Shown: piece after piece, positions 50,469 to 63,367 of the stretch
Numbering within the stretch: the stretch's first letter is position 1
How the letters are laid out: every line of letters starts with the position of its first letter
DNA from: Hippopus hippopus
Lineage: Eukaryota; Mollusca; Bivalvia; Cardiida; Cardiidae
DNA length: 64,000 bases
Assembly (NCBI GenBank): GCA_946811185.2
Contig: OX328108.1
Span: forward strand, 32,610,493-32,674,492
Reading direction: 5' to 3'
Notes under the pieces: model-generated
Databases searched by the model: none
What the model was told of the DNA's origin: nothing
Seen by the model: only the letters and a program-made list of their open reading frames with translations
Position numbers and translations under genes: made by a program

Positions 50469-50719
50469 ATTATTCAGGGGAAATTAAGCCAAGTTTTGTG
50501 CGTGAGTTCTTATTGAAAATAAAATTTTGACAAAGATGACAATTCGCATTTGTGTGCGAAGGTATTCTTAAAGTCTAAACATACATAATTATATCTATGC
50601 ATGTAGAAAACACGTGGAATTATCGATACTGAGATTTTTGTAATGGTATTGTAAAATTTCCTATTCCGTTTGTAACGGTTTAGCCGTTAATGAGCAACAA
50701 TGGGGAAAAAAATACATTT

Positions 50720-50969
50720 GAGCTATGCTCTGGCAAAATGGGGCTTAATGCATCTCTGTTATGCATGAAACCAAGCAAGTCATAATTGTATTATGGATCC
50801 ATAAAATCCATTTTGTATAACAACAGACTAAACTATCAGGTACACTTGTCTTTGACATAGAGAGTATTGACCAATAGCAAAAAGTTACGTCTCATGTCAG
50901 CCTGCGCGGACCGCGCACGAATACTTTTCGCAGATGCATTAAGTCCCCTTTTCACAGACCATGGCTCAT
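50720..50969 (-). repeat. Family-D MITE, inverted
   Basis: Ends GAGCTATGCTCTGGCAAAAT and CACAGACCATGGCTCAT; one arm of the inner palindrome is deleted. Confidence 0.7.
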
Positions 50970-50992
50970 TTTTAATATATATACATATCAGA

Positions 50993-51085
50993 TGGGCCGA
51001 TAGTTCAGTTGGTAGAGTCGATAAAGTTTTGAAGGTCGTGGGTTCGTTTCCCACCAGAAACAATTTTTCCCACCAGTTTTACCCC
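50993..51085 (+). repeat. tRNA-derived SINE head
   Basis: GATAGTTCAGTTGGTAGAGT (box A) and GTCGTGGGTTCGTTTCCC (box B) at tRNA spacing. No proper acceptor stem, so a SINE and not a tRNA gene. It continues into an untyped body. Confidence 0.65.
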
Positions 51086-51551
51086 AACTAAGGGTAACCA
51101 ATCGCGTCCTTGGGATTGAAAAATCAGCATTCTACTCTCAAACATATTCTGGCAATCTGGTTCAATGCCCATTGAAGCAAATGAAATTTAGCTTTGCAGT
51201 CTTCGTCCAACAATCCATGTTCGCAGTAGGAACTTAAAATTCTTAACTATGATATTAGCGAAATTAATTACATGTATGAAGATAGGGAAATTCGCGTTCT
51301 TTTCAACGTCAATATGCCATATGCAAAAGAACCACAGGTTTTAACCTTTGTAACGTTAAAGACGAAAAATGTGAGCTTCCATGGACGGTATACATCAAGA
51401 TCAGATAATCAGACTGCACAGAAGAAGGATCTATAAACTTTGTGCTTGCTAAGTTAAGTTTACAGGATAATGATCTGTCTGAGGTTCAGTGTATTGTATT
51501 TCCAGTCATCGTCGACTTTACATAATTGGTGCTGATAAAGTTAACCCTTTA

Positions 51552-51723
51552 AAAAACATTGTGTTTAACTCTTTACCATAAACATTGTCTTTTATAGAGA
51601 AGAAAAACATTGTGAGAGGAGGAGAAAATGCTGGTTACCAGCATTTTCTCCTTTCCCACAATGTTTTCAAGAGGCTTCTTCAGCAGGATCTTTAAAAGCC
51701 GGAATTTTGTGGTATAGGGTTAA
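51552..51723 (+). repeat. Family-B MITE with perfect hairpin
   Basis: TTTAACTCTTTACCATAAAC to GTGGTATAGGGTTAA; the core AAAATGCTGGTTACCAGCAT pairs without mismatch (51620-51660). Confidence 0.78.
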
Positions 51724-52170
51724 AGGGAGGTAGAGATCTAGATCTATTCAGATTTTTTTGATCGCTCCAAACTGATTAAAAGAAATGATTTATGAGTTAA
51801 ATAAGTCGATAGCTGGCGAATCGTCAGTAAAAAACAAAAGGTTTAAGAACTATTTTTAAATGGTAGATAGGACTTCGAGGCCTTTTAATGTGTTTTTAGA
51901 TTTCGCGCCAGAGTTTCGCAAAGACCTGTGGGAATGTCACATGATCAATAACACGCATCGATTGCGAGAATTTGTATTCAAATTATCACGATGACGTCAT
52001 ATCTGGCGTAATAAAACAGACAGACTTTCCAACCGCAAAACGACCATCCCATTCAAACACCCAAAGTCGCACGGATTTTAGACATACACTTCTTTTCGGT
52101 TGCAAAGAAAAAATATGTATTTATCTATCGGTGTTTTAAACGAAATTGATTTACTGTCTAGGCCTTTTTA

Positions 52171-52384
52171 ACGACCCCAGTAAAGAAAATTTTCAGAAAC
52201 ATTGCTGGAAAAATAGAAAATGCTGGTAAACAGCAATTTCTCCATTTCCCACAATATCTTCTCCCTTTTCAAGGACAATCCCTATCATTTGAGCCTCGGG
52301 TAATCTGTCGTCTACCATTGTTTTCAATTGGAAGAGTCCAATATTTGTCGTTTGGTTCAGAGTTAACTCTTTCGTTTCCAACTA
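52171..52384 (+). repeat. Family-B MITE
   Basis: Hairpin at 52199-52253 and right arm with GTCGTTTGGTTCAGAGTTAA. Confidence 0.65.
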
Positions 52385-52408
52385 GGTGTCAACTCGTAAG
52401 AAATCTAT

Positions 52409-52669
52409 TGGCTTGCAACACGCAAAAAGGGGCGTTCGGACAATGCGTAAAGTGTCATCTCGCATCAGCCTGCGCAGTCCGCGCAGGCTAATCCGAGACA
52501 GCACTTTACGACTACATTAGATTTTGTTCTTCAGTAGACTTGCGGAAAACAGAAAATTACATAAAAACGTAAAGTGTCTCTCGGATTAGCCTGCACGGAC
52601 TGTGCAGACTAATCCGAGACGACACTTTACGCAAATGTCCGAATACCCCTTTTCGCGTGTTGCAGGCCA
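52409..52669. repeat. Family-C element, complete
   Basis: GGCTTGCAACACGCAAAAAG to CCCCTTTTCGCGTGTTGCAG, with two GC-rich palindromes (52455-52500, 52578-52622). Confidence 0.82.
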
Positions 52670-53012
52670 TTAAGTCACGATTGTACCAGTGTATTACACA
52701 GGACTTGTCAAGGAACCAAACTCTATTCTTAGAAGAGCCGGGGTCCTGCCGCGGTGACTCATTGACAAAGTGTAAGACACGTAAGTGGAAACCCTGGGTT
52801 CGATCGAGCTGTCGCTGTGATATGAATGGAATAGTGTTGAAAGCGGCATAAAAACTCGTTCAGTCATCTAGAAAAAAGCCAGGGTATTGTACCTGGAACT
52901 CCTTCAGAGATTTCTCCCTCTCTGTTACTGCCCCATTTAGAATAAGCAGGTACATGCTAGACAATCGTCATCGAGTTTTGTCTTGGTGACTGTATGACTG
53001 AATATAAGACTT

Positions 53013-53205
53013 ATCCGAATTGAAAAGATTTGCAGACAGCTAATTAAGGGTGACTTAAAGGATAGATATTGTCTGTGATAGAGTAGAAATGTTATGGTAA
53101 AAGAAGTAAATGCTGACTACCAGTATTTTCTCCTTTTCCCGCAGTCTTTTCAAAGGCATTGTTTCTCAGCGTCATTTAAACTAGGATTGTGTGTTAAAGA
53201 ATTGC
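53013..53205 (-). repeat. Family-B MITE, inverted, worn
   Basis: Hairpin GGTAAAAGAAGTAAATGCTG near 53092-53145; right edge GATTGTGTGTTAAAGAATT. Confidence 0.6.
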
Positions 53206-54076
53206 ATATGCACTATACAGTTTTCGGACGATTTTCATGTAACGATGCGATAAAAAAAGGGCAGTCACATGATGTTCTTCTATGGAATCACGAGTGCATT
53301 TTAGCGAATCTAACACAATGACCGCATATAGTAGCTTCAAGTCAATTTCGGTCTTAGATTTTACATAAAAATTAGGTCATTGTTTTAGGATTGCCTCTAA
53401 ATGTACGAAAAGAATATCTAATGACGCAATTCCAACGAATGTTAATCGTTCAGATATAAATGGCAATAGTATTGAATTTATATTTAGACCCGGCCAGAGA
53501 GTGTCGGGACTATATCCGAGCAAACAAAAAAAAAACCCTCTATATCTTTCCTACTGTAAACATGTTTATCTCAGTGATGCAATATACCAAACAAGTCATA
53601 ACATAATTATGGTTATTATAACGAGCGTAGCTCGTTTTGCGGTAACACCGTTCTAGATTTTTAAAAATAAAATTCCGACTTCGTTCTGGGTTTTAGTCTA
53701 AACCTAAATAGGGATGACTGAAAATTGAGTGTCTTCCGGTTAGTCGCACAGCGTCACACGTATCACAATCTTTCGCACAAGTACCTGATTGGTCAAAAAT
53801 GACAATAATTATCTACCGATCGAATGATTACTTAAAAACCATTATAAGTTTAAAGAGTACAGATTATCTAATTTCTTACTTACTTTCAGTGCCTTAAACG
53901 TCTATTTGTGTATAAAAATACGCAATGATCTATGCTAGCAAATAATGACGTCATTAATCATACTATTCTTACGTCATACACAAGCCGTTTTTTCGCGGAA
54001 AACACTGTGTCGAAGAAATCATGACTAAACTAGATTTTGACTGTTTCAAAATACCATTTACAGAGAAAGCCGGATT
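53206..54076. other. Unassigned region
   Basis: AT-rich, no gene, no repeat family recognised with confidence. Confidence 0.3.
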
Positions 54077-54077
54077 T

Positions 54078-54332
54078 ATGATCTGTAAAAGGGGGGCTTA
54101 ATGCATCTGCGAAAGCTATCGTCCCAGGTCTGCCTGTGCAGTCCGCGCAACCTGGGTCAAAACTCTATGCTGGATCTATTTTTCAACGTTCTGCATGTCA
54201 AAGGACAAGTATGCATGCCTTTTTATTCAGTCAGTTATCATACAATATGGATGTATAATTATGTGATGACTTGCTTGGTATCATACATCACGGAGATGCA
54301 TTAAACCCTCTTTTACCGCAACATGGCTCAAA
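54078..54332 (+). repeat. Family-D MITE
   Basis: Ends GATCTGTAAAAGGGGGGCTT and CCTCTTTTACCGCAACATGG; inner palindrome lacks part of one arm. Confidence 0.7.
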
Positions 54333-54399
54333 TATATTTATCTAATGTTACGAAAGCTTGTTGATAGATCTAAACGTTTGGCGTTTTTTTGCCATAAGT

Positions 54400-55420
54400 T
54401 GGATATCTATCTGATAACTTGGCAAATTTCTTTCCTAGGATTGACGATAGATCTAGATCTAGTCATTGCGATAGAATTCATTCCTGTCTCTGCACTGATC
54501 ACTGTTTCAATGATGGACGTGTAGGAAAGCAGATGGGATGAAAAAGGAAAGCTACATATAATCTGATTTTAGCGATCTACGCACTCTGATTTTAAAGAGG
54601 CCCTGATACTCATTTTCAGCCAGTTTTAACTCATTTTGTCTTTATTTTATCAAACTATGGTCATTTTCATATCTTCATGCCAAATATTGCGCCTCACGGT
54701 TGCAAGGTTGCTTAGATTACGGTCGATAGAAAATGCATTTCGCTGAGTTGCGGCCTTCCACGTAAACAGACTCGTCGTTTCCGGGTTTTGAATCGAAGAT
54801 TTCGATATGTCCGTTATACACTCGGGTAGATTCGTATGAAGATCATGCATTCTGTCACGTGACTATATTTGACCTTCGCCCTGTGTCTAATGAGGTAAAC
54901 GAAGGAAAATGGAGGCTTCTCTGTTGCAGCCTCGATTTTCAGACGGAGATCGCGGCCTATATATGCAAATAACACCGTATCCGACTCTAGGCGGAAACCA
55001 ACGATAAATTTTCGTGATGCACCTCCATTGTTTACAGCTCCGATCGTCAGCCAGTTTTCTTCTGACCAATGTTCGGTTTCTAATACAAATCTCTGTGTTT
55101 CTTTTTTTCAAGTACACCATATATGTCAGTAATTTATCCATGTTTACACAAAGGACTGATTTCTGTACCATTCTAAATTGTTTGAAATTTAACAGCGTTT
55201 TTGCTCACCGGCTGTAGACGGGCATCTTTAAAGAAACTCCATGTAAAACATGGGTAGACCTGTGCACTAACGAAGAAACGAAATAACGATTTTTTTTTTT
55301 CTTGTGTGTATATTCATTGCTGCGGCAAGTGCACCTACCATGCATTCCTGAAGTTCCTTTTACCAGTACTCTGCTCAATATTCTTCCCAACCTACTGACC
55401 GATTCCTCGTAAAAATCAAA
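54400..55420. other. Unassigned region with two SINE-like pieces
   Basis: 54420-54540 is a reversed and 55305-55410 a forward piece of the repeated SINE-like body. The 54600-55200 part has several 60-95-codon frames but none resembles a known protein. Confidence 0.4.
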
Positions 55421-56129
55421 GTCTCTCTTTTATAGATCTAGATCTACATGCAGTGAGGAAATGTTCCCGTAAAATGGTCTTTACAAGTATGTGAACCAAT
55501 AATCATTCCAGTTATTTTTCTGGACTTAAATTACCGAAATAATCAAGGAACTGTCTTTCTTTTGTTAAGGAAATCAGGGACAGTTCGCCCTATTTCACAT
55601 GTATAAATCTACGAAAGAAAAATGCTTTCTCTTTTTGACAACGCTCAAAATTAGTTTAGGCAAAGACGAAATTCGAACTCAAAACCCTTTGATTTCAAGA
55701 TCTAGAATCTAGTTCGTCATTCGAATTACATGTAATAGATATTTGTTCCACAAATCATTCACGTCGCTCGTATTGAGGCTTTGCCTTTTTCATATTATAC
55801 CTGTAGGTTTTCCGGGTTAAATACATGCGTCGCACGCGGATAAAATCACACACGACGGGAAAAAATCCGTATCTACACTCAGTGGAATACGGTCCCAAAT
55901 ACGGTATGATGACGTCATAATGACGTAACTCACGCGCAGTATACTTATGTATTCATTTGCAAGTTCATTGGTCAAAATCTTACGCTGCAATATTCATCCG
56001 CCATTCATAAAAACGAAGTAACTGGCTATTACAACATTATTTGTTTTATTTTTCTTACCATTTTCGAATAAAATGTCAATAATTTGCAACATTTTGTCGT
56101 TGAAAAGGTGTAGGTATATACTAAAAGGA

Positions 56130-56283
56130 CCAGTACGCTGTAGTGACTTTCCTGGTGCTTGTATTTACTTCTCGCTGCGTAAGAAAATTTTGGCATCTCG
56201 CTCGACCTTCGGTCTCACGCTATACCAAATTTTCTCACGCTGCTCGAAGTAAATACAAACTGCAAGAAAGTCACTACAGCATA
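56130..56283. repeat. Foldback element
   Basis: GCTGTAGTGACTTTCCTGG at the left is mirrored by GCAAGAAAGTCACTACAGC at the right; arms of about 60 bp around GACCTTCGGTC. Confidence 0.75.
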
Positions 56284-56349
56284 ATATTCCGTATATCTAC
56301 ACAATCATTTTTATTGAAAATAAATACTCCTTCTAAGGAGAAAAGCATT

Positions 56350-57022
56350 ATTCGTCCATTAAATCACATCAAAAATGAGTACTTCTTGGTGTTGAAACAA
56401 GCCGGAAGTACAAAATCCTAGCACTGTCCATTTTATTACATGGGCAATTAATATCAACGAGTTTGAGGGCGCCAACGACACAACTAGATCATGTCCGTTT
56501 TATCACACGGAAAAATGAATATTCATTTGTAAGAAGCAAGCAAGGACAAACACAATTACTGTTCATTTTATCACATGGAAAATAAACATTCATTAAAATG
56601 AAGCCAGCAGGGACACACACAATTACCGTTCACTTCTCATATGGAACTTTATACCCACTTTTTGTCATGTCGGAAGTCATAAATTATATTTCTACTTTTT
56701 AATTATTTGTATATTGCCCTTATTGTATCTTGTGAATACTTGGGTGTAAATATAGTTCTGTTCTGTTCTGGAAAATAAATTTTCATACAGATGACGCCAG
56801 CAACGACTTACGCGAGAACTGTCCATTTCCTCCGGAAAATGAATATGTCTTTGTATGTAATTAGCACACTGCAAGGCTTTCATCGTTCATTAAATTACAT
56901 TACAAATGACTATTCCTAGCTATTGAAATCAGCCGAAGAGCCACAAGACAGTATTGTCCATTTAATCACACAGCCAAAAGATATTGATGAGTTTTGAAGG
57001 TGCCAATGACACAACCAACTGT

Positions 57023-57053
<31 letters not shown>

Positions 57054-57400
57054 GTTTTTAACATGTAAATTGAATATTCATGAATGTGAATCCAGCAAGG
57101 ACACATGTCAATACTGAATATTGATTTACATGAAGCCAGCAGTGAGACAGGCACATCATTCATTCTATCATATGGAAAATGAATATTCAGTTACATGAAG
57201 CCAGCAAGGACGCTCGCGATTACCGTTTATTTCATTACAAGGAAAAGGAGATTTTATTGATGTGAAGTCATTATGATACGTGAAATTACGCTCCATTTAA
57301 AATCACATTAAAAATGAAAATTCGTATATATGAAGATAGCAAGGACACGAGCAATTTCGGTCCAGTTCATAACATAGAAAATGAATATCCATCTGTATGT
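56350..57400. repeat. Degenerate 65-bp tandem array
   Basis: About 15 drifting units share GTCCATTTTATCACA, GGAAAATGAATATTCA and GAAGCCAGCAAGGACA. A T27 run interrupts it at 57026-57052. An old minisatellite. Confidence 0.75.
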
Positions 57401-57625
57401 ATAAAAAAAAAAGGCCGCAGGACAAATCGATACGCTGTTATGTAATCACTTAAAAAAAATTATAGGATGAGTGACCCCTTTATTTTTACTATTATTATTT
57501 AACAACGCATAAGAATTGCTTAGTTTAGTTTAAACATATTTATTTTACATCGATTGAGAAACAAGTTGTTACAACTTACACTAATTTCTCTCGATTCTGC
57601 TTCCTGGGAACTACAGCAGGGTCCG

Positions 57626-57811
57626 TACTCACCAACCATTCTTAAGAACGTTCTCAGTCTTATTCTCTAGAATTTTCTAAATTTGAATGTAACACAACTT
57701 CTGATTGGCTAAACCAAATGGTTTAGCCAATCAGAAGTTGTGTTACATTCAAATTTAGAAAATCTCGGGGAATAAGACAAAGAATTTTCTTAAGAATGGT
57801 TGGTGAATACG
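57626..57811. repeat. Near-perfect foldback MITE
   Basis: CACCAACCATTCTTAAGAA at the left and its mirror at the right; about 90-bp arms meet at AACCAAATGGTT. Probably a young insertion. Confidence 0.82.
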
Positions 57812-57857
57812 TGCCCAGTACCCGCGCCGAATGTGTGGGCGAATGAAGGATCCCAAA

Positions 57858-57932
57858 GTTGACACCCGCTCCCAGGTATCGAACTCGGGACCTCATGGTT
57901 ACGAAGCCGACGCTCTACCTCACAACCACGGA
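57858..57932 (-). repeat. tRNA-derived SINE head
   Basis: Minus strand: GTTGTGAGGTAGAGCGTCGG (box A), then CCGAGTTCGATACC (box B). Stem pairing not good enough for a tRNA gene. Confidence 0.6.
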
Positions 57933-58235
57933 CACCACAAGAAGACACCATAAGAAGTGCTTGGTATTATTATTATTTTTTTTTCAATTGAAACTACTTT
58001 TTTTCACTTTCAAACCGGAAGGATTTAGGTGTGATGCCACACCTACAGAGACAAATATTAGGCAAACTTTGGGTGATCCGTTTTTCAGTTTCTAGGCTGT
58101 ATTACGCTCTGTGATATGTTCATGCTCCTTAAATTTCGTAGATAGAAAAAGACCGCTTAAGTGCTCTTTAAACCATAATACTCTACAAAAAGATCCTCGA
58201 GTCACAGTTTTTCAAGCAAAATTGATCTAGATAAT

Positions 58236-58488
58236 TGGCTTGCAACACGCGAAAAGGGGCATTCGTACATTTGCGGTTAAATGTCGACGCGGATCAGCCT
58301 GCGCAATCTGCGCAGGCTGATCCGCGACGGCACTTTACGACTACATTATATTTTGTTCTTCATTAGACTTGCGCAAAACAGAAAAACGGAAAGTATCGTT
58401 TCGGATTAGCCTGCGCGGACTGCGCAGGCTGATCCGAGACGACGCTTTACGCAAATGTCCGAATGCCCCTTTTCGCGTATTGCAGGCT
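58236..58488. repeat. Family-C element, complete
   Basis: TGGCTTGCAACACGCGAAAA to CTTTTCGCGTATTGCAGG with two palindromes (58287-58333, 58395-58443). Confidence 0.82.
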
Positions 58489-59011
58489 ATATATTTTCGA
58501 TGACGATCACTTTGCTCTTCCTAAATTTAAAATGATGATCAATTTCGATGCAAGTTTACTGACAGACAGGTCGATATGAGTAACATTACTGTAGTTGTTA
58601 TTGTCGCTAATTTAAAGAATTTTGCGGGTGCCCCAAAGTTAAAGATCATGCGACTCAAAGTATTTCCATATAGAAACTTCCCTGACACGGACGCGATTAG
58701 ATGTAGCTACAAAATCGACCGAGTCGTGATCAGTGTTTAGGCACCCTTCTAGGACAGTATTGATCTACACACGTATGACTTCGTTAGGGCTTTATCTTTT
58801 TTATCTAAAGAACGTAATTACAAGTATATATAACAAGCATGATTCGTACATGTGCACGCATTTGGTGCATTTTCATGCATGCTGTCGTAGCGTCGAAATA
58901 TCAAGGTCGAATTTTAATAAGTATTATGTACATGTAACTTGTAACTGTGACCGACTTATAGAAGAAACCGGCCTAGCGCTAGTCACCACCTCTATTGTAG
59001 CTTTTGTGGAA

Positions 59012-59072
59012 AGTGTAGATCTAAGATTAAACTGCAAACAGGCAGTCTCATCTTTGGTCTACAATGTCTGAT
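59012..59072. repeat. Family-A hairpin core, old
   Basis: GTGGAAAGTGTAGATCTAAG ... GGTCTACAATGTCTG, many mismatches. Confidence 0.5.
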
Positions 59073-59632
59073 AACTAAATTGTCATTTTGTCTAAAACAA
59101 GCTCGAAATAATAATATTGTGTGTGGTTGTTTTTTTCTCCTGTTGCACTGTGAAGGTCGATGTACATGTACATTTTTAGACCAAGAGCAACAGCTATTTT
59201 AGCCAATCTGAAGTAGGACCCTGCTTTTCTAACCCATATCAGCTTTGTATGGAAACAAAATGTTAAAGGGATAAGCAAAGCAATGCGCAGTCCCATTCAT
59301 ATAAATTTCGCCAGACCCAACTAATTCTGATACCGACTTTTATTTTCCAGGCAAAATTAAGTAAACAGCAACCTTTTCTTAGCCTATCTATAATCCTACT
59401 TTATTTTCGGTTAGTATATTTATTATTTTGCACCTTAAAGGTTATACGTATGCTTATCGCTGGCAATATTTGTGCATATGCACACTTTAAGAGCAACATT
59501 TCGAACATTACATACTGGTCCAGACAGTGGACAGAAAGAAACCCATGTACGAACTACATTCGATAACTTTAAAAAACCTGAAACAGTGTCTCATACCAAA
59601 AGTAGTGAAATCAATTTCAGAGATTTTGTCAC

Positions 59633-59961
59633 ATACATTATCTCCCGCTAGATGGCATTCTACATATACACATCTGTCTAATTTGGGCATTCTGGGTAAA
59701 ACCGAACTACTTTTCAAATCAACAACCGTTACTTTGAATTTCAAAATAAAATAAACGTTTACTCAATAAAACGCTACCTGGTGCGATTCATTCAGCTATG
59801 ATCAGCTAGCATGTAACCTATGCACCGGCCATTTATTAAAACAGCCCCTACAGGCTTGGGTAATAGCTTCGGTATAAGCCCTTTTTTCCCTAGTATATGG
59901 GATCGGTGATGCGTCATAGCAGACATCAGAATCTTCGAAGAATATGACATGCGCAGACAAC
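59633..59961 (+). repeat. Dispersed repeat R2, copy 2
   Basis: Partner of 28866-29207. Differences are mainly point changes and small gaps. Confidence 0.75.
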
Positions 59962-61521
59962 GTGTCACATAACTGCAGTAAAAGCAATCATTTTAACGGA
60001 TGGAGATTGGTGTGTACTCCAATGTGTTTTTACAATCATTTCACAAGCATCTAGGTTGCTTTTAGCGGATTTGCCATATAGCAAATCCGCTTACTGTGAC
60101 CGTTTTGACCGGAACCAAATACATCATGCGTAACGACGCATGCGCGCTCAGTTTCAGTTTTGCATGGCTGGTGAATGGTACGAACAACGCAGATCTACAA
60201 ATGATATTCAGCTCTGACTTTGAACAAATCATACAAACTATGTTTGATTGCTTTATCAAAATTTCGTCAAAACTACAAAAATTGTCAGTTTGAAATACTT
60301 TACATACTTAAACATAGTCGTTTTTTTTTTTTCATTAAATAATATTGCCATATGCGTATGAACATTGTTTACACAGACTGCCCCCCCCGTTTTCATTCAA
60401 GAAATGTTCATTCACAACTTGTGTTGTATTATATCAAATATCTTTAAATGTTCACATAGCTAGATAGAATTTGGCCGTAAATAATTTAAAACCCTTTCGA
60501 TAACGAATACGCAGAAACAGTGAACTAAAATTCCAAAGCGCTTGAGTACGCTGTCCCGGTATAGACTCCAAAGAGCTCGCATACGCTATAACAAAATGGA
60601 TTTAAAAGTAACTCTAAAGCGTTTTGGTAAACAATCAACAATAAAAATTATCGGATTATGAAGCGTGTAAGTATATTGACTGGAATGATAATCAGCTCGT
60701 AAGAGTTTCGATGCAGATGAGCCATTTTCAAGCTGCAAACAGCCGGGGTATTCCGGCACAATTCATGCCGGAACTACTGTAACTCAACGCTTTGGAATGC
60801 TTTCAACTTAAACGCTTTAGAGTTTTAGATCCACGACACAGAACCCATAAAGTCGATTCGGCACCTTGTTAGGTACCGCCCTTCGTACAGCACTATCGAT
60901 GAATTTCCGCATTGTTTGAAACATTTCTGTGAAACGTTTAAAGAAATGAAGATCGTATAGTCTACAACAAAAATTATTTGACGTTTGATTTATGCAAGAC
61001 TGCTTCCAAGATTTCTCTCCAGTTATCGATGGGACATAAAGAAATCCTTCGTTCACAAACGGCCCCGATCAAGTACGAACCCGTGACGGGAATTTATACG
61101 GTGGATTTTTGATGGGAAAAAGTGTCCTTCTTAGTAAACCAGACATCCACTAACTTAATCTAATATCCTGGACTTTAAGCCTTAGATACTCAATTGTCTT
61201 CAAGGTGTAAAAGTCCATTCATAGTCCTTCTAATTATACGATTGAATTTTATTTTGTCACGTTTCATGCAAAAGAATAAAAAAGAATGCAGATTTTGAAG
61301 ATAGATATATGATAAAGGGTCCACAGGAATGCATCTATACGTCTTACTATTTGGACATGTAGATTTAAGTTCTTGATATATTTTTTGTGCTTGGAGATTG
61401 AAGTACATGTACACAGAGCAAACTGAACATTATTTGTACTTCATGTAAACAGCAAGTAATTCAAACCTCAGAATGAAAGTATGCCTATAGTTTTTAAAGT
61501 TTTATAGAGGGACCAATTCCT
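59962..61521. other. Unassigned region with one short hairpin
   Basis: AGCGGATTTGCCATATAGCA (60065) folds back on itself with perfect 11-bp arms. No gene recognised in the rest. Confidence 0.4.
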
Positions 61522-61725
61522 TTAACCCTTAGGCTGCCTACTGCTACTCAAGGACCTTTTGCAGACAGTGTAGATCAAGATCAGATTGCACCAAATGTGC
61601 AGTCTGATCTCTGATCTATACTGCCGGGTAAGGAGGTATTTTTCCCCCCAAAAAATAACTTTGAAATAGAAATATTTAGATTTGAACTATGGACTTAAAA
61701 GTTTCATTTTAGTTATGAAAAGGTC
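61522..61725 (+). repeat. Family-A MITE, right end worn
   Basis: TTAACCCTTAGGCTGCCTAC start, hairpin at 61562-61625, stem partly decayed. Confidence 0.72.
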
Positions 61726-63148
61726 AATTTTTACGTTGCATGGCAACTTTTCACACTGAGTGTGATCTTGGTCCATATTGGCTGCTTTAGTGCCTTCATC
61801 TGTACCCAGGGCGGGGATTTACAGATATATAAAAACATAATTTCTGGACTGTATTCTTCCAGGTGATAATTGATGATTTTAATTCTTTAGACCATAAAAA
61901 TGGATTCACTCAAAACTGCATTGGATGTAATGAATGGTCTTTTTACCATGTTAATATTGAATTTCAAGTATCTCATAATGCTACATGATGTTTTTTTTTT
62001 TTTTTTGCACTTGTCCCTGCAATGGTTCAATTATGTAGTATAACTCAAATTCACAGACGTGGCTCAAAACTTCAAAAAGGAATCTAGATCTATATGTAAA
62101 TGAATAAAACTTAACATAATCACTGACAAAATTCAAAATCTCATCACACTTTAACTGTAACTTTCAACATTAAATGAGACTTGAAGTCCACTTTTTAGAT
62201 TGTACTTATTCACACCTGCCTTTTTTGACTGAATAGAAATAGACCCAAGGATGTGAGTTTGCATATTACATGTAGGTCTCTTATGTTTTATGTGATACTC
62301 ATAAAATGAACTTGAAATTATGAAGTACATATATTAGTCCATTTTTATAGTTAAGTTTATATATTTATATATAGCGGTGAAAGGACATAATCTTGTTCAT
62401 TTATTTAGAAAGGTTCTGTAAGACTGTGGCTGATTGGTGAAGGTGTAGGACGGTTATTCCGTATTTTATCCTCACCTAGTTGCCAGGATTTTGTAGGAGT
62501 GCCTATGGACAAGACACTGAGGAGAACCAGCCAAGCCCTAGTAAAACCCAAGCGGTACACAAATAATTGAGTTATTGTCACTGTAGGACTGAAACAGTGT
62601 TGAAACTAATGTAACCACCAGAAATCATCCAAACGTCAAATTACTCTTGAAGGTAGTTACAATCAATTTCATGTTTTGTGGCAGTGCATGAGTTAACCTT
62701 ACTTTTCTATTGTGAAATCATTATTTTCTTGACTTGTGTCTTTATAATGATACAAAGTGAATTTTCATTTATGTAACAGAAGGAAGGTGTATTCAATATT
62801 CATGAATTACACATGGCCTAAATCTTAGAAAATACTGAACACACTATTTAGTTTTCACCTTTCAGACTATTACATAATATCTTTTAGTTCAGAAGTAAAA
62901 CCAAGAATATTCTTTTCGAAAGAAAGAAGAAATCATTCTATCTGAACAATCAAATTGTTGTTTCTAGTTTGATTTTGTATTTCATTTTGAAATTAATAGT
63001 TTCAAGTTGTGTAGTAATTGGGAAGAACCCTTGAAGGGATTCCTAGGTGTTAAAGTCATGGAAAGGACAATGTGCTTTCAGTAAGAAATTACATATAAAA
63101 TGCCATTGTTTCTATTTCCCTGAGAGGACTCCAGTGTTTTGGTTTTTT
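61726..63148. other. Unassigned AT-rich region
   Basis: No foldback family member and no convincing coding region. It is calmer than the rest of the flank and could be intronic or intergenic host DNA. Confidence 0.3.
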
Positions 63149-63367
63149 TTAACTCTTTACCACACAACAAAATTTTAGACTTGTCCAAATGGAAAGCACT
63201 TGCTGATAACAGAATCGATGTGACTGACTTTTATTTTTGGAAGGTCAGAAGACATAGTGGGAAAAGGAAAATGCTGATTACCAGCATTTTCTCTTATTCC
63301 CAAATTCTTTTTAAGAGCTTTCTTCCTCAGGGTAGTTAAAAGTCGGGATTGTTTGGTAAAGGGTTAA
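63149..63367 (-). repeat. Family-B MITE, complete reference copy
   Basis: TTAACTCTTTACCACACAA at one edge and TTGTTTGGTAAAGGGTTAA at the other, 219 bp, hairpin at 63255-63305. Both edges are TTAA. Confidence 0.85.

Noticed and set aside
50993..51062. Possible tRNA gene
   Set aside because: Boxes A and B are present but acceptor and anticodon stems do not pair; it continues into a repeat body, so it is a SINE head. The same holds for 5420-5497 and 57858-57932.
61726..63148. Host exon search in the calm right-hand region
   Set aside because: Short frames only, no splice-bounded piece with recognisable protein similarity; I could not support any gene.
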